Source of the DNA: Platanthera guangdongensis
Lineage: Eukaryota; Streptophyta; Magnoliopsida; Asparagales; Orchidaceae
DNA length: 64,000 nt
NCBI GenBank assembly: GCA_039583875.1
Contig: CM077161.1
Coordinates: 65,973,885 to 66,037,884 of the forward strand
Reading direction: 5' to 3'
Shown piece by piece: positions 9,241-19,785 of the stretch. Both the position numbers and the translations under genes were made by a program. The notes beneath the pieces are model-generated. The model was not told the DNA's origin, did no database searches, and worked only from the letters and a program-made list of their open reading frames with translations. The number at the start of each line of letters is the position of its first letter. Positions within the stretch are counted from its first letter, which is position 1.

Positions 9241-11267
9241 TTAGAACCCAAAGAATTCTTGGGTCCTTGGTACTGGTTAGTTTGCTTCCTAACAAAGCTA
9301 CCTGCAGGTTTTCCAATAGGCAGTTTGCAACTCACTTTGGCACTAGCATTGTGCCAACAGTCCATTGCAATGTGGCCTACCTTTCCATAGCACCAACACT
9401 CAAACTTATTATACTTTTGCTTAGGTACAGTCTTAGTTGTTTTATCTACAGCTGACTTTTTGAGAGTTGGGGCTTTGCCCTTGGACTTGGACATGACAGT
9501 CCTTGCAGGTTTAGTAAACCTCAGTCCAGCTTTACCTTTGTGATGAACAAATTCATCAATTATGGGTAGAACAGACTTTGGTTTAGAAAACCTAGCAACT
9601 AAGTCTTTCTCCTTTTGAAGATTAATCTCCAGACTCTTGATTTGATCATTCTTAAATGATATAGTCCCCATCTGAATCACAGTTATGTGCTTCAGTCTGG
9701 CTATCTCATTTAGCTTTTGATCAAACATCTTCTCATAATCAGTTGCAGCCATTTTCAGACTTGCAATCTCCTTAGCTTGACTCTTGGCCAAGGATTTGCA
9801 TTTCTTAAATGCTTGCAACAGAACTTGATATTCATCTATCAACTGATGAATATCCTCTTCATACTCAGATGCACTCTCATCACTTGATGATGATGAATCT
9901 GATTCTGTACTAGCACAAGAAATTGAACTGAAAGAACAATGTTGTACCTTACTAGGTCCTGGCTGCTCCAGGATTTTGTCACTTTCTGTAAATGCCATTA
10001 GCCCTTGGCACTGACTGTCCTCTTATTCATATATAGAGTTCATGATCTGAATGAACTCTTCTTCTTCTTCCTCAGCAAACAGTCTTATATATGCCTCAGC
10101 ATCTGACTCAGTTTCTGATGAAGAAATATCTGACAGGCTCTTGTCCTTTTTGGCAACAAAAGACTTTTCCTTCTTACCCTTGTATTGAGACTTTTTCTTG
10201 TCATTAGACTCCTTCCTTTTCTCTGGACAGTCTGCAACAACATGTCCTTGTCTATTACAGCAATAGCATACTATTTTTGAAAGAGTTGTTTTGCTAGACT
10301 TAGTCTTTTTCCTGTCTTTCTTTGAAGACTTTTTATTCTGATAATAGTCTTCTTTACCCTGTGAATTAGATGGCCTTGTCCTCCACTGTTTCTTCTTTAA
10401 GAACTTCTGAAAGTGTCTTGTGAAGGCAGCAAAGTCCTCATCACTTTCACTGCTTTCAGACTTTATACTTGCTGACTCATCTGATTCAGTTTCAGCTACT
10501 TTTGGTGGTGGAGAAGGTGACTTACTTCTGTACTTTCTGGGGGCTTCTGTCTTGAATGCCACTGTTCTTTCTTTATGTTCACTTCTTGTTGATTTCTCCT
10601 CTTCTTTCCTCACCATCAACTGCATCTCATAGGATAGCAGTTTTCCAAATAGTGTTGGTGGAGGAATTTCAGCCAACTTTGCCATTTCTCTAATGGCACA
10701 GATCTAGGTGTCCCAATCTTTTGTTAGGGACCTTAGAAACTTATCATTGAGCTCATAATTACTGAACTCTCTTCCATAGGACATTAGCTCATTCACAATC
10801 CTATAGAACTTCTTATAACATTCAGTTATGCTATCAGCTTTACCTTGTCTAAAACTTTCATATTCTTGGTTGAGCAAAGATTTTCTGTCTTGCCTTACTT
10901 CTTCAGAACCCTCCATATACACTATCAAGGTATCCCACATCTCCTTAGATGTCTTGCAGTGTATCAAATTCTGAAAAGTTGCATCATCTATAGCACTTAC
11001 TATGATATTCTGAGCCCTTTTGTCCATTGTGGCTAGAACAATCTCATCCTTTGTCATTTCAGAGAAATCCTTTGGTGTTCTCTGATTTGCATCTAAGACT
11101 GAAACTTTCATGGGCACATAAGGCCCTTCTTTCACTGTGATATATATCCTAGGGTCTAAGGCTTTCATAAACAGTCTCACCCTTTCCTTCCAGATACCAA
11201 AGATCTCTTTTCAACATATGGGTAGCTTCATGTATCCCAATTCCTTATGATTCTCAGTGGAACCCAT
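9231..11267 (-). pseudogene. gag: Element A gag, with in-frame stops
   Basis: The start is the ATG at 11267, matching the MGS start in element B. Domains: N-terminal copia Gag core (the IWKERVRLFMKALDP region, then KTSKEMWDTL and SLLNQEYESF), an acidic and serine-rich linker, CCHC knuckle 1 (CYCCNRQGHVVADC near 10215-10260), a long coiled-coil region (about 9560-9850) and knuckle 2 (near 9345-9400). Knuckle 2 reads CWCYGKVGHIAMDC. Two zinc knuckles separated by a coiled coil is the long Sirevirus-type Gag. Lesions are single-base in-frame stops near 11210, 10704 and 10023. The frame is otherwise continuous to the junction with pol. Confidence 0.88.
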
Positions 11268-11355
11268 GGTTCTTGAGTTTCTTGATTCTGTAATTTGACT
11301 TAGACTGAATCTGCCAACAGGATCTACTCAGACAGTTATGTCCCTTTTTGAGGAA

Positions 11356-11371
11356 CCTGGCTCTGATACCA
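11356..11371 (-). other. Primer binding site, element A (initiator tRNA-Met)
   Basis: The sense strand reads TGGTATCAGAGCCAGG, 2 nt after the 5' LTR end. It is complementary to the 3' end of plant initiator tRNA-Met, the usual primer for plant copia elements. Confidence 0.95.
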
Positions 11372-11373
11372 CT

Positions 11374-13393
11374 TGAAAGATATTGTACCTAATCACCTAG
11401 AGAGGGGGTGAATAGGTGACTTAAATCTTTTTGACTTTTTAGGAAGAATTCAACTTATAACACAGAATTAAATCTATTTTGTCACAACACACAATCAGCA
11501 ATCACATAATTCCACAAGCACACATTAGACACACAGTTTTATAGTGGTTCCCCAAGGTTTGGGTACATCCACTTTCCCCCTTCGCCTATCTAGTAGTGTA
11601 CTAGATTCGGCCAAACTCCTCCACTATCTCAGAACACCAAAACAGGTTCCTACACCTCAGGCCCAAGGCCCTACAACTCAGCTTCTTCTCAAAGCCTACA
11701 CTCAGCCACCAAGGCCTACACTCAGCCACCAAGGCCTACACTCAGCCACAATAGGCCTACACTCAGAGATACCAATCTCCTACACTCAGGCACTCAAGCC
11801 CTACACTCAGCCTTTATAATTACAGGCTTATAAAGACTCGGATCCCTAAGGATCCTACAAGATAATTTGAATACAAAATGTTTACTCAACAACTCAGAGA
11901 CAAGAGAGAAGAATTGTGAGTTTCTTGATGAGTTCTTGGAAGAACTCAGCTGAGATCAATCTAACTTGGCTTTCTTCAAAGCTTCTTGAAAGTAGAAAAC
12001 AATAAGATTAATCTCTTCTGCAGTTGATCCTTGATCTCTGCTACTTAAGATTCAGAATAAATCTGAACCCTTCTTCTCAGCCTGGTTCCAACGGCTGACT
12101 TCTTGGATGGAGCTCTCTCTCTCCAACTTCTTAGATCTTCACTAGATTCTTCAAGAAATAGCTAGATCCTCTTCTTGTTAATGATCACTTGAACAATAAT
12201 TCAATCATCTCTAACTGTTGACAGTATAAGCCTATTTATAGGCCTTCTTCATGGTAACCGGCTGGTCCGGTTCATAACTGATTTCTGACAACTCTGACAG
12301 GTGCAGTAGACCGGCTGGAATGGCAGCTGTCAAGTCATCCAGTCAGTTCTTGAAAATTCTGTAACTGTATGCAAGTGTCGAGACTGTCTGTCTTTAAGTG
12401 TCGACACTTATAGACTAAGTGTCGACACAAGTTGTCTAAGTGTCGACACTAGCCTACAAGGTGTCGACACAACTCCTTGTGTTGTAGATTTTATATCTCG
12501 ACACAGCTTCTTCTTCATGTGTCGACACTGATAATGTGTGTCGACACAAGTACTTGTACTTCAGTATAATACTGAATCCTTGTAAGTGTCGACACATCTC
12601 CTTTGTGTCGACACATCTTCATGTGTTGAATCTGTTAAGTGTCGACACTTCTTCTTGGTGTCGACACAAGCCTTTAGTGTTGATACTTGCTGAGTGTCGA
12701 CACTGCTCCATGTGTCGACACATTCTTCTTCTGTTGAGACTTTTGCTGAGTGTCGACACTTCTCATTAGTGTCGACACTTGTACTTAGAATTATTCTGGA
12801 ACTTTGCTAAGTGTCGACACAGCTCCTTGTGTCGACACTTTCTTCAAGTGTTGAATCTTCAGCTGAGTGTCGACACATTCTTTCTTGTGTCGACACTTTC
12901 TTCAAGTGTTGACTCTTCTGCTGTGTGTCGACACATTGTTCTGGGTGTCGACACTTATACTTAGTCTCTGCTGACTTTTGCTAAGTGTCGACACAGCCTC
13001 CAAGTGTCGACACTATCTGATGTAGATACAGTTTCTCTGGGTGTCGACACAACTGCAAAGTGTCGACACTGCTTCACTGCACTTTTCTTCATTGAGTGTC
13101 GACACAGCTCCTTGTTTCGACACTTTATGTCTGGTGTCGACTCTGCATCCCTGGTGTCAACACAATGACTCCAAGTGTCGACACTGCTTGCCTGGGTGTC
13201 AACACAAGTCTTCTAAAGTGTCGACACTTTCCCTCTAGGTGTCGACACATGGACTTAGAAACTTTTTCTTCTTTCCTGTAAATACTTAGCCTGCACAAGT
13301 AAACTCAAAACACATCAAATACATTTTGATGTATATCATTGAGTTGGGTGAGGCTTCTTCAAATCAGGTACATTAGAACCAATGTAGCCAACA
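11374..13393 (-). repeat. Element A 5' LTR
   Basis: 2020 bp, partner of 492-2451. The TATA block is at 11536-11572. The GTGTCGACAC array runs from 12398 to 13248, and its first four copies (12398, 12419, 12440, 12461) have the same exact 21-bp spacing as in the 3' LTR. It abuts the duplicated target CTTCC at 13394-13398. Confidence 0.95.
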
Positions 13394-13398
13394 CTTCC

Positions 13399-14290
13399 GC
13401 TACCATAGAAAGCACAGGCCACTCTCGTATCGCAACAATCTTCGCTGGATCCATCGCAATGCCCTCTCCACTGACTATGTGACCGAGGAACGCTACTGAG
13501 GACAACCAAAACTCACATTTGGAGAACTTGGCATACAATTGATTCCTCCTCAGCATCTCCAATACCAAATGTAGATGCTTAAAGTGATCCTCCTCACTTT
13601 GTGAGTACACTAATATGTCGTCTATGAAGACGATCACAAAGTGGTCTAGGTACTCCCTGAATGTCCTGTTCATCAAATCCATGAACACCGATGGCGCATT
13701 CTTCAGCCCAAACGACATGACCGTAAACTTGTAATGCCCATATCTCGTACTAAAAGCTGTTTTAGGGATATCACTCTCCCTTATTCTCAGCTGATAGTAA
13801 CCGGACTTAAAATCCACTTTAGAGTACACCGATGACCCGACTAACTGATCGAATAGATCATCAATCCTTTGGATCGGGTACTTGTTCTTGTCCGTTAGCT
13901 TGTTCAGCTCTCGATAATCAATACAAAGTCTCAAGCTTCCATCCTTCTTGTTCACAAAAAGGACCGGTGCGCTCCAAGGCGACGAATTTGGACGCACATA
14001 ACCTTACTCCAACAACTCTTGAAGTTGCACCTTCAGCTCTGCCATCTCCTTAGGCGCTAACTGATACGAAGAGCATATGACCGGTTTGGCATCACACCGA
14101 ACCGCCTTAACTGTCTGAAGAGCAGACACCAACATCATGCTCGACCCCTTTCAAGCCCACAAATGTCGTCTCACGACCAGTTCCCAACTTGACTTTCTTG
14201 CGATTTCGATCAATATATACTTGCTACTCCGAGAGCCATTCCATACCAAAGATTACGTCGAGCTCCCCTAGCGACAGTAACAATGCTTGT
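13399..14290 (-). pseudogene. pol: Gypsy element F: protease end and RT palm
   Basis: Ty3/gypsy reverse transcriptase split by element A. From the N-terminal side: the protease C-terminal motif VIFGMEWL near 14235-14250, the linker region SSYQLAPKEM, then RT with [30 protein letters not shown], the catalytic FIDDILVYS box and [11 protein letters not shown]. The RT palm is open from 13997 to the insertion point. Upstream there are stops (one near 14010, another near 14230). It continues at 486-1 after element A. Confidence 0.9.
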
Positions 14291-14640
14291 AAGTCAAAGT
14301 CTTGACTCCCAATCCGCACCTAAACGCAACAGATTCTACTCGCGCGTATTGAGCATCATTAGACAACAACACATCCAATTTGTCTTTTTCCAACGAAGTA
14401 GATACTCCGACGCGCAATACAAATCCTATGTTCAAAAGGGAACACGAAGCTCCCTAAGAGAATGGTGCTCTCGTCGAATTAATCGAAAATCAGAACAAAG
14501 CTTAGCACAAATAGTTCTAAGCTAACATGTACAAGGGCAACAAGTATTTAAAGCAAAACTGCTATAACTTTAAGCCGTAACTATTATCATGACAGCGTGC
14601 TTCTTCTCGTACTTGGGACGTCCGCTCTAGCATTCTCGGG
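14291..14640 (-). pseudogene. Gypsy element F: decayed protease region
   Basis: This stretch lies between the second zinc knuckle and the protease end of F. No intact D[ST]GA protease motif is visible and several stops occur on the minus strand. It is assigned to protease by position only. Confidence 0.5.
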
Positions 14641-15339
14641 CAAAGTGCCCCGGCTTTCCACAATTAAAGCATGCTCCTGTGGTTCGACCTGTAGTCATCC
14701 CAGAATACCAGAAGAATGAGCTGGACCCGAAATCCTTGCCTTCTTATACCACCAACGGTATGCAGACTTTGAGGAGTTCGGTATTTTGAAATCCATCTTC
14801 TGCATATCTAAGTCTTTGCGACAATCTCTGGCAAAGTGCCCTTCCTTGCCACACCTAAAACAACCATATGGAGCCTGACTAGTTGACATTTTACACTTCT
14901 TGTTCCTCCTCCTTCGGTATGCAGACTTTGTAGTATCTGGAGAGTATAGTACCCTGAACTCTGACGTCCGATTGACTTTTGCCAAATCTACTTCCAAAGA
15001 TATAGCCGATTACACCAAGGCTCGGAACCCCAATAATTTTGGTCCTAGCAGCAAAACTCGTAATTCGCCGTGTAGGCCATTATAAAACCTATCGACCATT
15101 GAGTGCTCGCTCTCCACTTCAGAGCCCGGGTAGCGTCTTCTCATCAGAAACGCTTGCAAATAATCATCAACTGAGTGCGTACCCTGCACTAAGAGCTTGT
15201 TCAACTGCTGACCCAAACGTCCTATAAATGTCGTTTCCTCCATCACACCACCCGGCGTTGGAGTTACCTCAAAAATAGGGGACTGCACACGTCTTTCATT
15301 TTGTGCACCAATCGCAGCGAACACTGCTTCCACCACCAT
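14641..15339 (-). pseudogene. gag: Gypsy element F: gag remnant with two zinc knuckles
   Basis: Minus-strand gag C-terminal half. A run of Gag-like sequence ending in SMVDRFYNGLHGELR (about 15070-15110) is followed by a frame change, then CCHC knuckle CFRCGKEGHFARDC near 14815-14860 and a second knuckle CFNCGKPGHFAREC near 14630-14675. The region between the knuckles repeats a KSAYR(W/R)(W/R)(Y/R) phrase, so the knuckle unit was probably duplicated. Frameshifts and stops make it non-functional. Confidence 0.8.
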
Positions 15340-15654
15340 TCTTATGGTTTAAGTGGAGGGAAGGGTTGTAGGCACGTCACTAGGTGCACTATAATTCTCA
15401 GAAACCGGATGTTCTGACGGCGCTGCACCACTCCTGGTCACCTATAGTTGTTAAAAACACCTTTAAGAAACCAAACAAAATTGCAAACAGCAATTATAGG
15501 AACACGCAGGTTCCTTAAACACGTGTATTTTCATTCCTAAGTGGAGATTCATGGGTTCTTTTGATGTTATAACGATGACCCACACACATGTGCTCACCAC
15601 CCCTTAAAAAGAATTCGACCACGAATTCATTTTAAGCCTGATCTAAACCAGTTG
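15340..15654 (-). other. Gypsy element F: 5' leader with a polypurine-like copy
   Basis: Non-coding leader between the primer site and gag. At 15594-15632 the sense strand carries GAATTC...GAATTCTTTTTAAGGGG. This resembles the end-of-pol and polypurine sequence of element G (63796-63835), which normally lies at the other end of an element. No gene is seen here. Confidence 0.6.
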
Positions 15655-15667
15655 TCTGATACCAAAT
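15655..15667 (-). other. Primer binding site, gypsy element F
   Basis: The sense strand reads TTTGGTATCAGA next to the LTR end. It matches the first ten bases of the initiator tRNA-Met primer site, and the following bases have decayed. Confidence 0.8.
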
Positions 15668-15668
15668 T

Positions 15669-16901
15669 TTAACACCACATATCCGTCGTATAGCATATAG
15701 CAGTAGGTCCGGCCGGGGCCCGACTCCATATACCACAGACAGACTGAGTGGTTACTCAATGGAAACCATCCAACTAATAACCAACTTCCTACACAGAGTC
15801 ATTCTAGCGGAAGCAATTATTAAAAGTTGCAAATTAAAGAACTCAGACAAAAAGCATGAATGTCCACTACAAAGCCCAACAGGAATGAAGTACAATACAT
15901 AGGTACACGGCCTTATGACCTTATAATTGTTTACTCAAATAAAATGTGTCTTCCATACCATGGCACGCAGGCCGATCACACATGAATATAATAAGTAAAT
16001 ACTAAAATTTTGGCCTTCGATGGCCGGCTCAGCAACGTGGGATTTAGCCCGCTATTTACCGCTCGGCTCCGCAGCACCTGCAAGAAACAGTCCACCGCAT
16101 AGTGGCAAACAAAAGCAACGACCATCTATGCTGACCAAATTATAACGATCCCGCCCCCAAACTTGGGGCGGCGATGCTCCTTTCCCTGCACTTTGTTAGC
16201 ATAACAAAGCAGTGTAGATGAACACTACATCACAAGTGTGGGCACGCACGGCCACACACCCCGTGCACACAGGGCACATTCTCGGTGAACCGGTCAACGT
16301 TACGTCAATTTAAGCCATAGACGCCTCGGTCTCACCACCGCCACTAGGACGGCCAATCTTGCGAGCATTTTTGTCTTCCCGGCATGGGTCACGTCAATTT
16401 AAGCCATAGACCGTCGAAGACCCTCATCTATGTCAACGGCTCCTACCGAACAACATAGATTGGGACGGCCACGATCCGGAGCTGAAATGCAAAATATGGG
16501 CCGAACACGGCCTGTGACACGCCTGTGTCCGGGGCCGTATTCCCCATTCGCCGTCGAAATCGACGCGTCTCGAAAAGAACACGGGCACCTGACACGCCCG
16601 TGTCAAACTTGATACGCCCGTGTCATCCAGAATATGGTTGTGTACTAAGCCGTGTTACTCCATCGACACGGGACCAACACCAACCCAAGAAGGACATGGC
16701 CTGTGACGCGCCCATGTCCCAGGCCGTGTTCACTGCTCGACGATCGTCGACCCAAAATTCGTCGACCTCTCAGCCAGATCATCTACCCGAGCACGACACG
16801 CACCTAGGACACGCCCGTGTCCTAGGCCGTGTGCCCCCTGCCAAATTCCAAACTTGGCTCAAAATGCCTCCCGTCGCTCTTTTGAGTTTCGGGGCGTTAC
16901 A
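15669..16901 (-). repeat. Gypsy element F 5' LTR
   Basis: About 1.23 kb. The sense start is TGTAACGCCCCGAAAC at 16901. The end beside the primer site is decayed (GTGTTA). It shares GGTCCGGCCGGGGCC and a block of GACACG/CGTGTC repeats (about 16500-16840) with the LTR of element G, so F and G belong to related chromovirus-type families. It also holds CGACGATCGTCG and TTCGTCGAC sites near 16740-16770 and a 21-bp repeat starting ACGTCAATTTAAGCC at about 16300 and 16391. Confidence 0.8.
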
Positions 16902-17925
16902 TCTCCTCCCATGATCCATATCCTAGGGACGAGCTCACGCTCTCAACAAAAGTAAATAGCTGAAGAATGAGACAGTTAGTGTAACATTTCATTTATACAC
17001 TGGGAATAACCGTAAAAGAAGGTGCGACATAGTATAATTAGAATATCAGCAACAATATACATCAGTTATAACAAAAACTCCACTAGCACATCAACACATC
17101 AGGTAATCACAAAATATATTCCTACCGCAGGCATTCAAAGCCGCACACATATCGTAGGCATTCACAGCTACGCACATATCGCAGGAATTCACAGTCGCTC
17201 ACATACCGCAGACATTCAGAGCCGCGCACATACCACAGACATTCACAGCCGTACACATACCCTATGTCGACATAGTATGGCCCGCTTCTCTTCAAGTAGG
17301 GTAGCGAGCCCCGCGGGCCTCACCAATGTGGTTGTTAGTGATAGTGGCCAGTCCTGCCATTTCTGGGGGTGGTCGTACCCCACAACCCAGGCCCCTATGT
17401 ACAACCCCGTATACTATTGGATGTGAGTGATATCCGTCTATTCAACATTTTGGACGACCTGCAGAGGAAACCCAACAGGAAAAAAAAACATAACGGCCGG
17501 TCACCAGTGGTACTCATCTCCATGTCTCCTTGAGTCGTCGAACTTCCCGCACCGGTACGATTGACCTCCAAAAGTGACTGACCCACCACAATTTATAGCA
17601 AGCAATCAAATTTATCCATTTTGTTAGCATACACTAGGTCTACAACGGCTTGCCCTACTATGTTTTAAATAATTCGGGAAAATGACACTTGGCTCAACTT
17701 TCGACCAAGAGCGTGGGAGCACTTTATTTGAGGCTAACTTAGGAGGAACATCTCAACTCCTGTTATCCCCAACTAAGGCTCAACCTATCAAATAACTTCC
17801 CGTTAGGACAGGACCCGTGCTTAAAATAGTAAATTACAGAAACAAAAGTGCAATAATAGAAGCTGTTGTTAGTATAAGCTGCAGAAATGAAATGTTGTAA
17901 TGAAATAGGAACAGTATGAAACTCG
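16902..17925. other. Non-coding stretch, possibly LTR or 3' tail of another gypsy element
   Basis: No coding similarity is recognised. The first bases give a purine run (GGGAGGAGA, minus strand) against the LTR start, like a polypurine tract. The rest is AT-rich with short ORFs from a tandem repeat. It is cut from 42789 onward by the insertion of element B, so the two flanks were once continuous. Confidence 0.5.
17122..17256. repeat. 27-bp tandem repeat, about five copies
   Basis: The unit resembles ATACCGCAGACATTCACAG plus CCGCACAC. Five diverged copies in a row give the nine-residue period seen in all frames. It is probably a minisatellite within LTR or untranslated sequence. Confidence 0.85.
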
Positions 17926-17930
17926 AGTAG

Positions 17931-19706
17931 TGTTGGGTCCATTGATCCCAATGGCTCTGATTTGAAGAAGTCGAACAGGTCAATGATATACACATAATTG
18001 TATTTGATGTGTGTGTAAGTTCATGCATGCAGGGCAGTCCTTCTCACATTGATTAGACAGGTGGACACATGGTTGTGGACTGAATGGGTAGAAAAAAAGC
18101 CTAAGACCATAGGCATTGAGTGAAGATAGTTCACTCAACGCCATAGCACAAAAGGAGCTGAAAACAACAGGACCTATCAAAGCCTCAACAATAGAAGACA
18201 AAAAAGTGTCCAAGTCCACAGGCATTGTGTGAAGTCAGCTCACTCAACGCTAGGTAGCAAATTCGTCGAGTAAAGCTGCCCAATCAAAGCCACAGAGATT
18301 CTAAGTCTAAAAGCGTTGAGTGAAGCCAACTCACTCAATGTCGTGGTGTTTCTGTCAAAGTACAAAAGCATTCAGTGAATCCAGTTCATTCAATGCCTCT
18401 GTTATTGGCCGAGTTCAAAAGAAGCTAAGGCAAATGGCGTTGAGTGAAGGTCAACCACTCAACGCTCTCAACGCCTAAGTTGAAGAAAGTGCAAAATAAT
18501 AAGCCAAGTATAAAAGCATTGAGTGAAGGTCATTCACTCAACGCCACTTAATGCCTAAGGAAGCAGCAATATGACTAAGTCCAGAATCGTTGAGTGAAGG
18601 CATTTCACTCAACGCCACTCAACTCTGAGTTGATTCTGAGAAATTTTCTAAGTCCAGAATGGCTGGCGTCTGCAAAAGTCAACAAAGTCAATGCATTTCA
18701 AATTCTTTACGGGAATGATGCAGTATGCCCTGAATGGCGCCGACAGCTAGAGTTTGTCATTTTCTACAGAAGAAAGGTGGGAACTTGTCCTTTTAGGCTG
18801 GGCCCACAGTGCAAAGAGCCTTTGATTTTCTGAATATAAAATGGAAAGATTGGCTGAAACAAAGTAAGCAATTAGTGTTTTCTGATTTCACATTGCGGCT
18901 GAACATCTTCTTCTTCCTCTCCATTGCTGTCGAGCCTGAAGATCTTGTTCACTTCAGTCAACCTAAAAGCAAACAGTGATAGCTGCTTCGATTTTCATCT
19001 GCGATAACCAGTTAGGAATGATTCATGAAATAGAAGAGGTAGAGATTTCTGCAAGTTACTTCCACAATAAGCCGCGATTCTATTGAAGATATCTATTAAC
19101 TTGTTGCTGTGAAGAAGTGGTTAGGGCAGACATATTTTCAGCCTAGGAAGACAGACACAGAGATTGCCCTCTGGTGTCAAAATATTCATCAACATTTCTA
19201 TTTTTTGTAGGATCCAGTCTTAGATCTGAAGTTGGATTCTGAATAGAATCTGAGTTGTAAGCCTGTATTATAATGCTGAGGTAGGGTCATTTATTGATCT
19301 GAGTGTAGGGCTGTCCTTCCAAACTGAGTTGTAGGACTTTTGAGCCCGAGATAGGTGATTATTGAATCACTAAGTTATAGGGCCTTAGGCCTGAGTTATA
19401 GGCCTTGAAGGAGACTGAGTGGTCCTGCGGGATCTTGTTGTAAGCTCTTAAGGAGCCAAGAAATTAGGAAGAGTCTTATCTAACACACTGTTAGAAAGTT
19501 GGAGAGGGATAGTGGACGTACCCATAAACTGGGGAACCACTATAAAATTACTATGTCTTCTGGTTGATAGTCCTGAAAGCTTAACTAACTAATCACCAAG
19601 TACAACAAAATAAGGTATAAGTCTAGATAATTTTAAAAGATACCTAAAACCTATTCACCCCCCCCCCCCTCTAGGTGTAAGATGACCTTGAAAACAAAGT
19701 CTTTCA
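17931..19706 (+). repeat. Element B 5' LTR
   Basis: 1776 bp, TGTTGGGTCC...CTTTCA. It carries about eight inverted repeats of GCGTTGAGTG facing CACTCAACGC (18105-18625), the conserved TATA block at 19512-19549 and a run of 13 C near 19665. A degenerate primer site (GTAGCATCAGATGGAGG, from 19708) follows. Confidence 0.93.
18105..18625. repeat. GCGTTGAGTG / CACTCAACGC hairpin array, element B 5' LTR
   Basis: Repeated units of about 60-75 bp each contain AAGTCCAnAnGCGTTGAGTGAAG, a short loop and CACTCAACGC. Arms of 10-11 bp with a loop of 6-11 nt could fold as hairpins. Similar arrays are in the 3' LTR (40945-41710) and the solo LTR (24085-24610). Many copies have CG changed to CA or TG, as expected from deamination of methylated cytosine. 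Confidence 0.9.
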
Positions 19707-19785
19707 AGTAGCATCAGATGGAGGTTGCTCAAGAAAGGCTTAATAGCCTGAGCAGATCTCCAAGTTCAGCAAATAGATAGTCCTT

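Larger units (their letters stand above)
492..13393 (-). mobile_element. Element A: Sirevirus-type Ty1/copia retrotransposon, complete
   Basis: Complete 12.9-kb element read on the minus strand: 5' LTR 11374-13393, primer site, gag, pol, extra ORF, polypurine tract, 3' LTR 492-2451. Both ends are TG...CA. The host sequence is duplicated exactly as CTTCC at 487-491 and 13394-13398. It lies inside the RT gene of gypsy element F, and the F reading frame resumes cleanly when A plus one duplication is removed. Pol order (protease, integrase, RT, RNase H) is Ty1/copia. The large ORF between pol and the 3' LTR and the 2-kb LTRs place it with Sirevirus-type elements (family knowledge). A few in-frame stops in gag, pol and the extra ORF make it recently dead, but still a near-complete copy. 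Confidence 0.95.

Noticed and set aside
11356..11371. tRNA-like match at the primer sites
   Set aside because: Only the 3'-end complement of initiator tRNA-Met is present (12-16 bases), with no cloverleaf. It is a primer site, not a tRNA gene.
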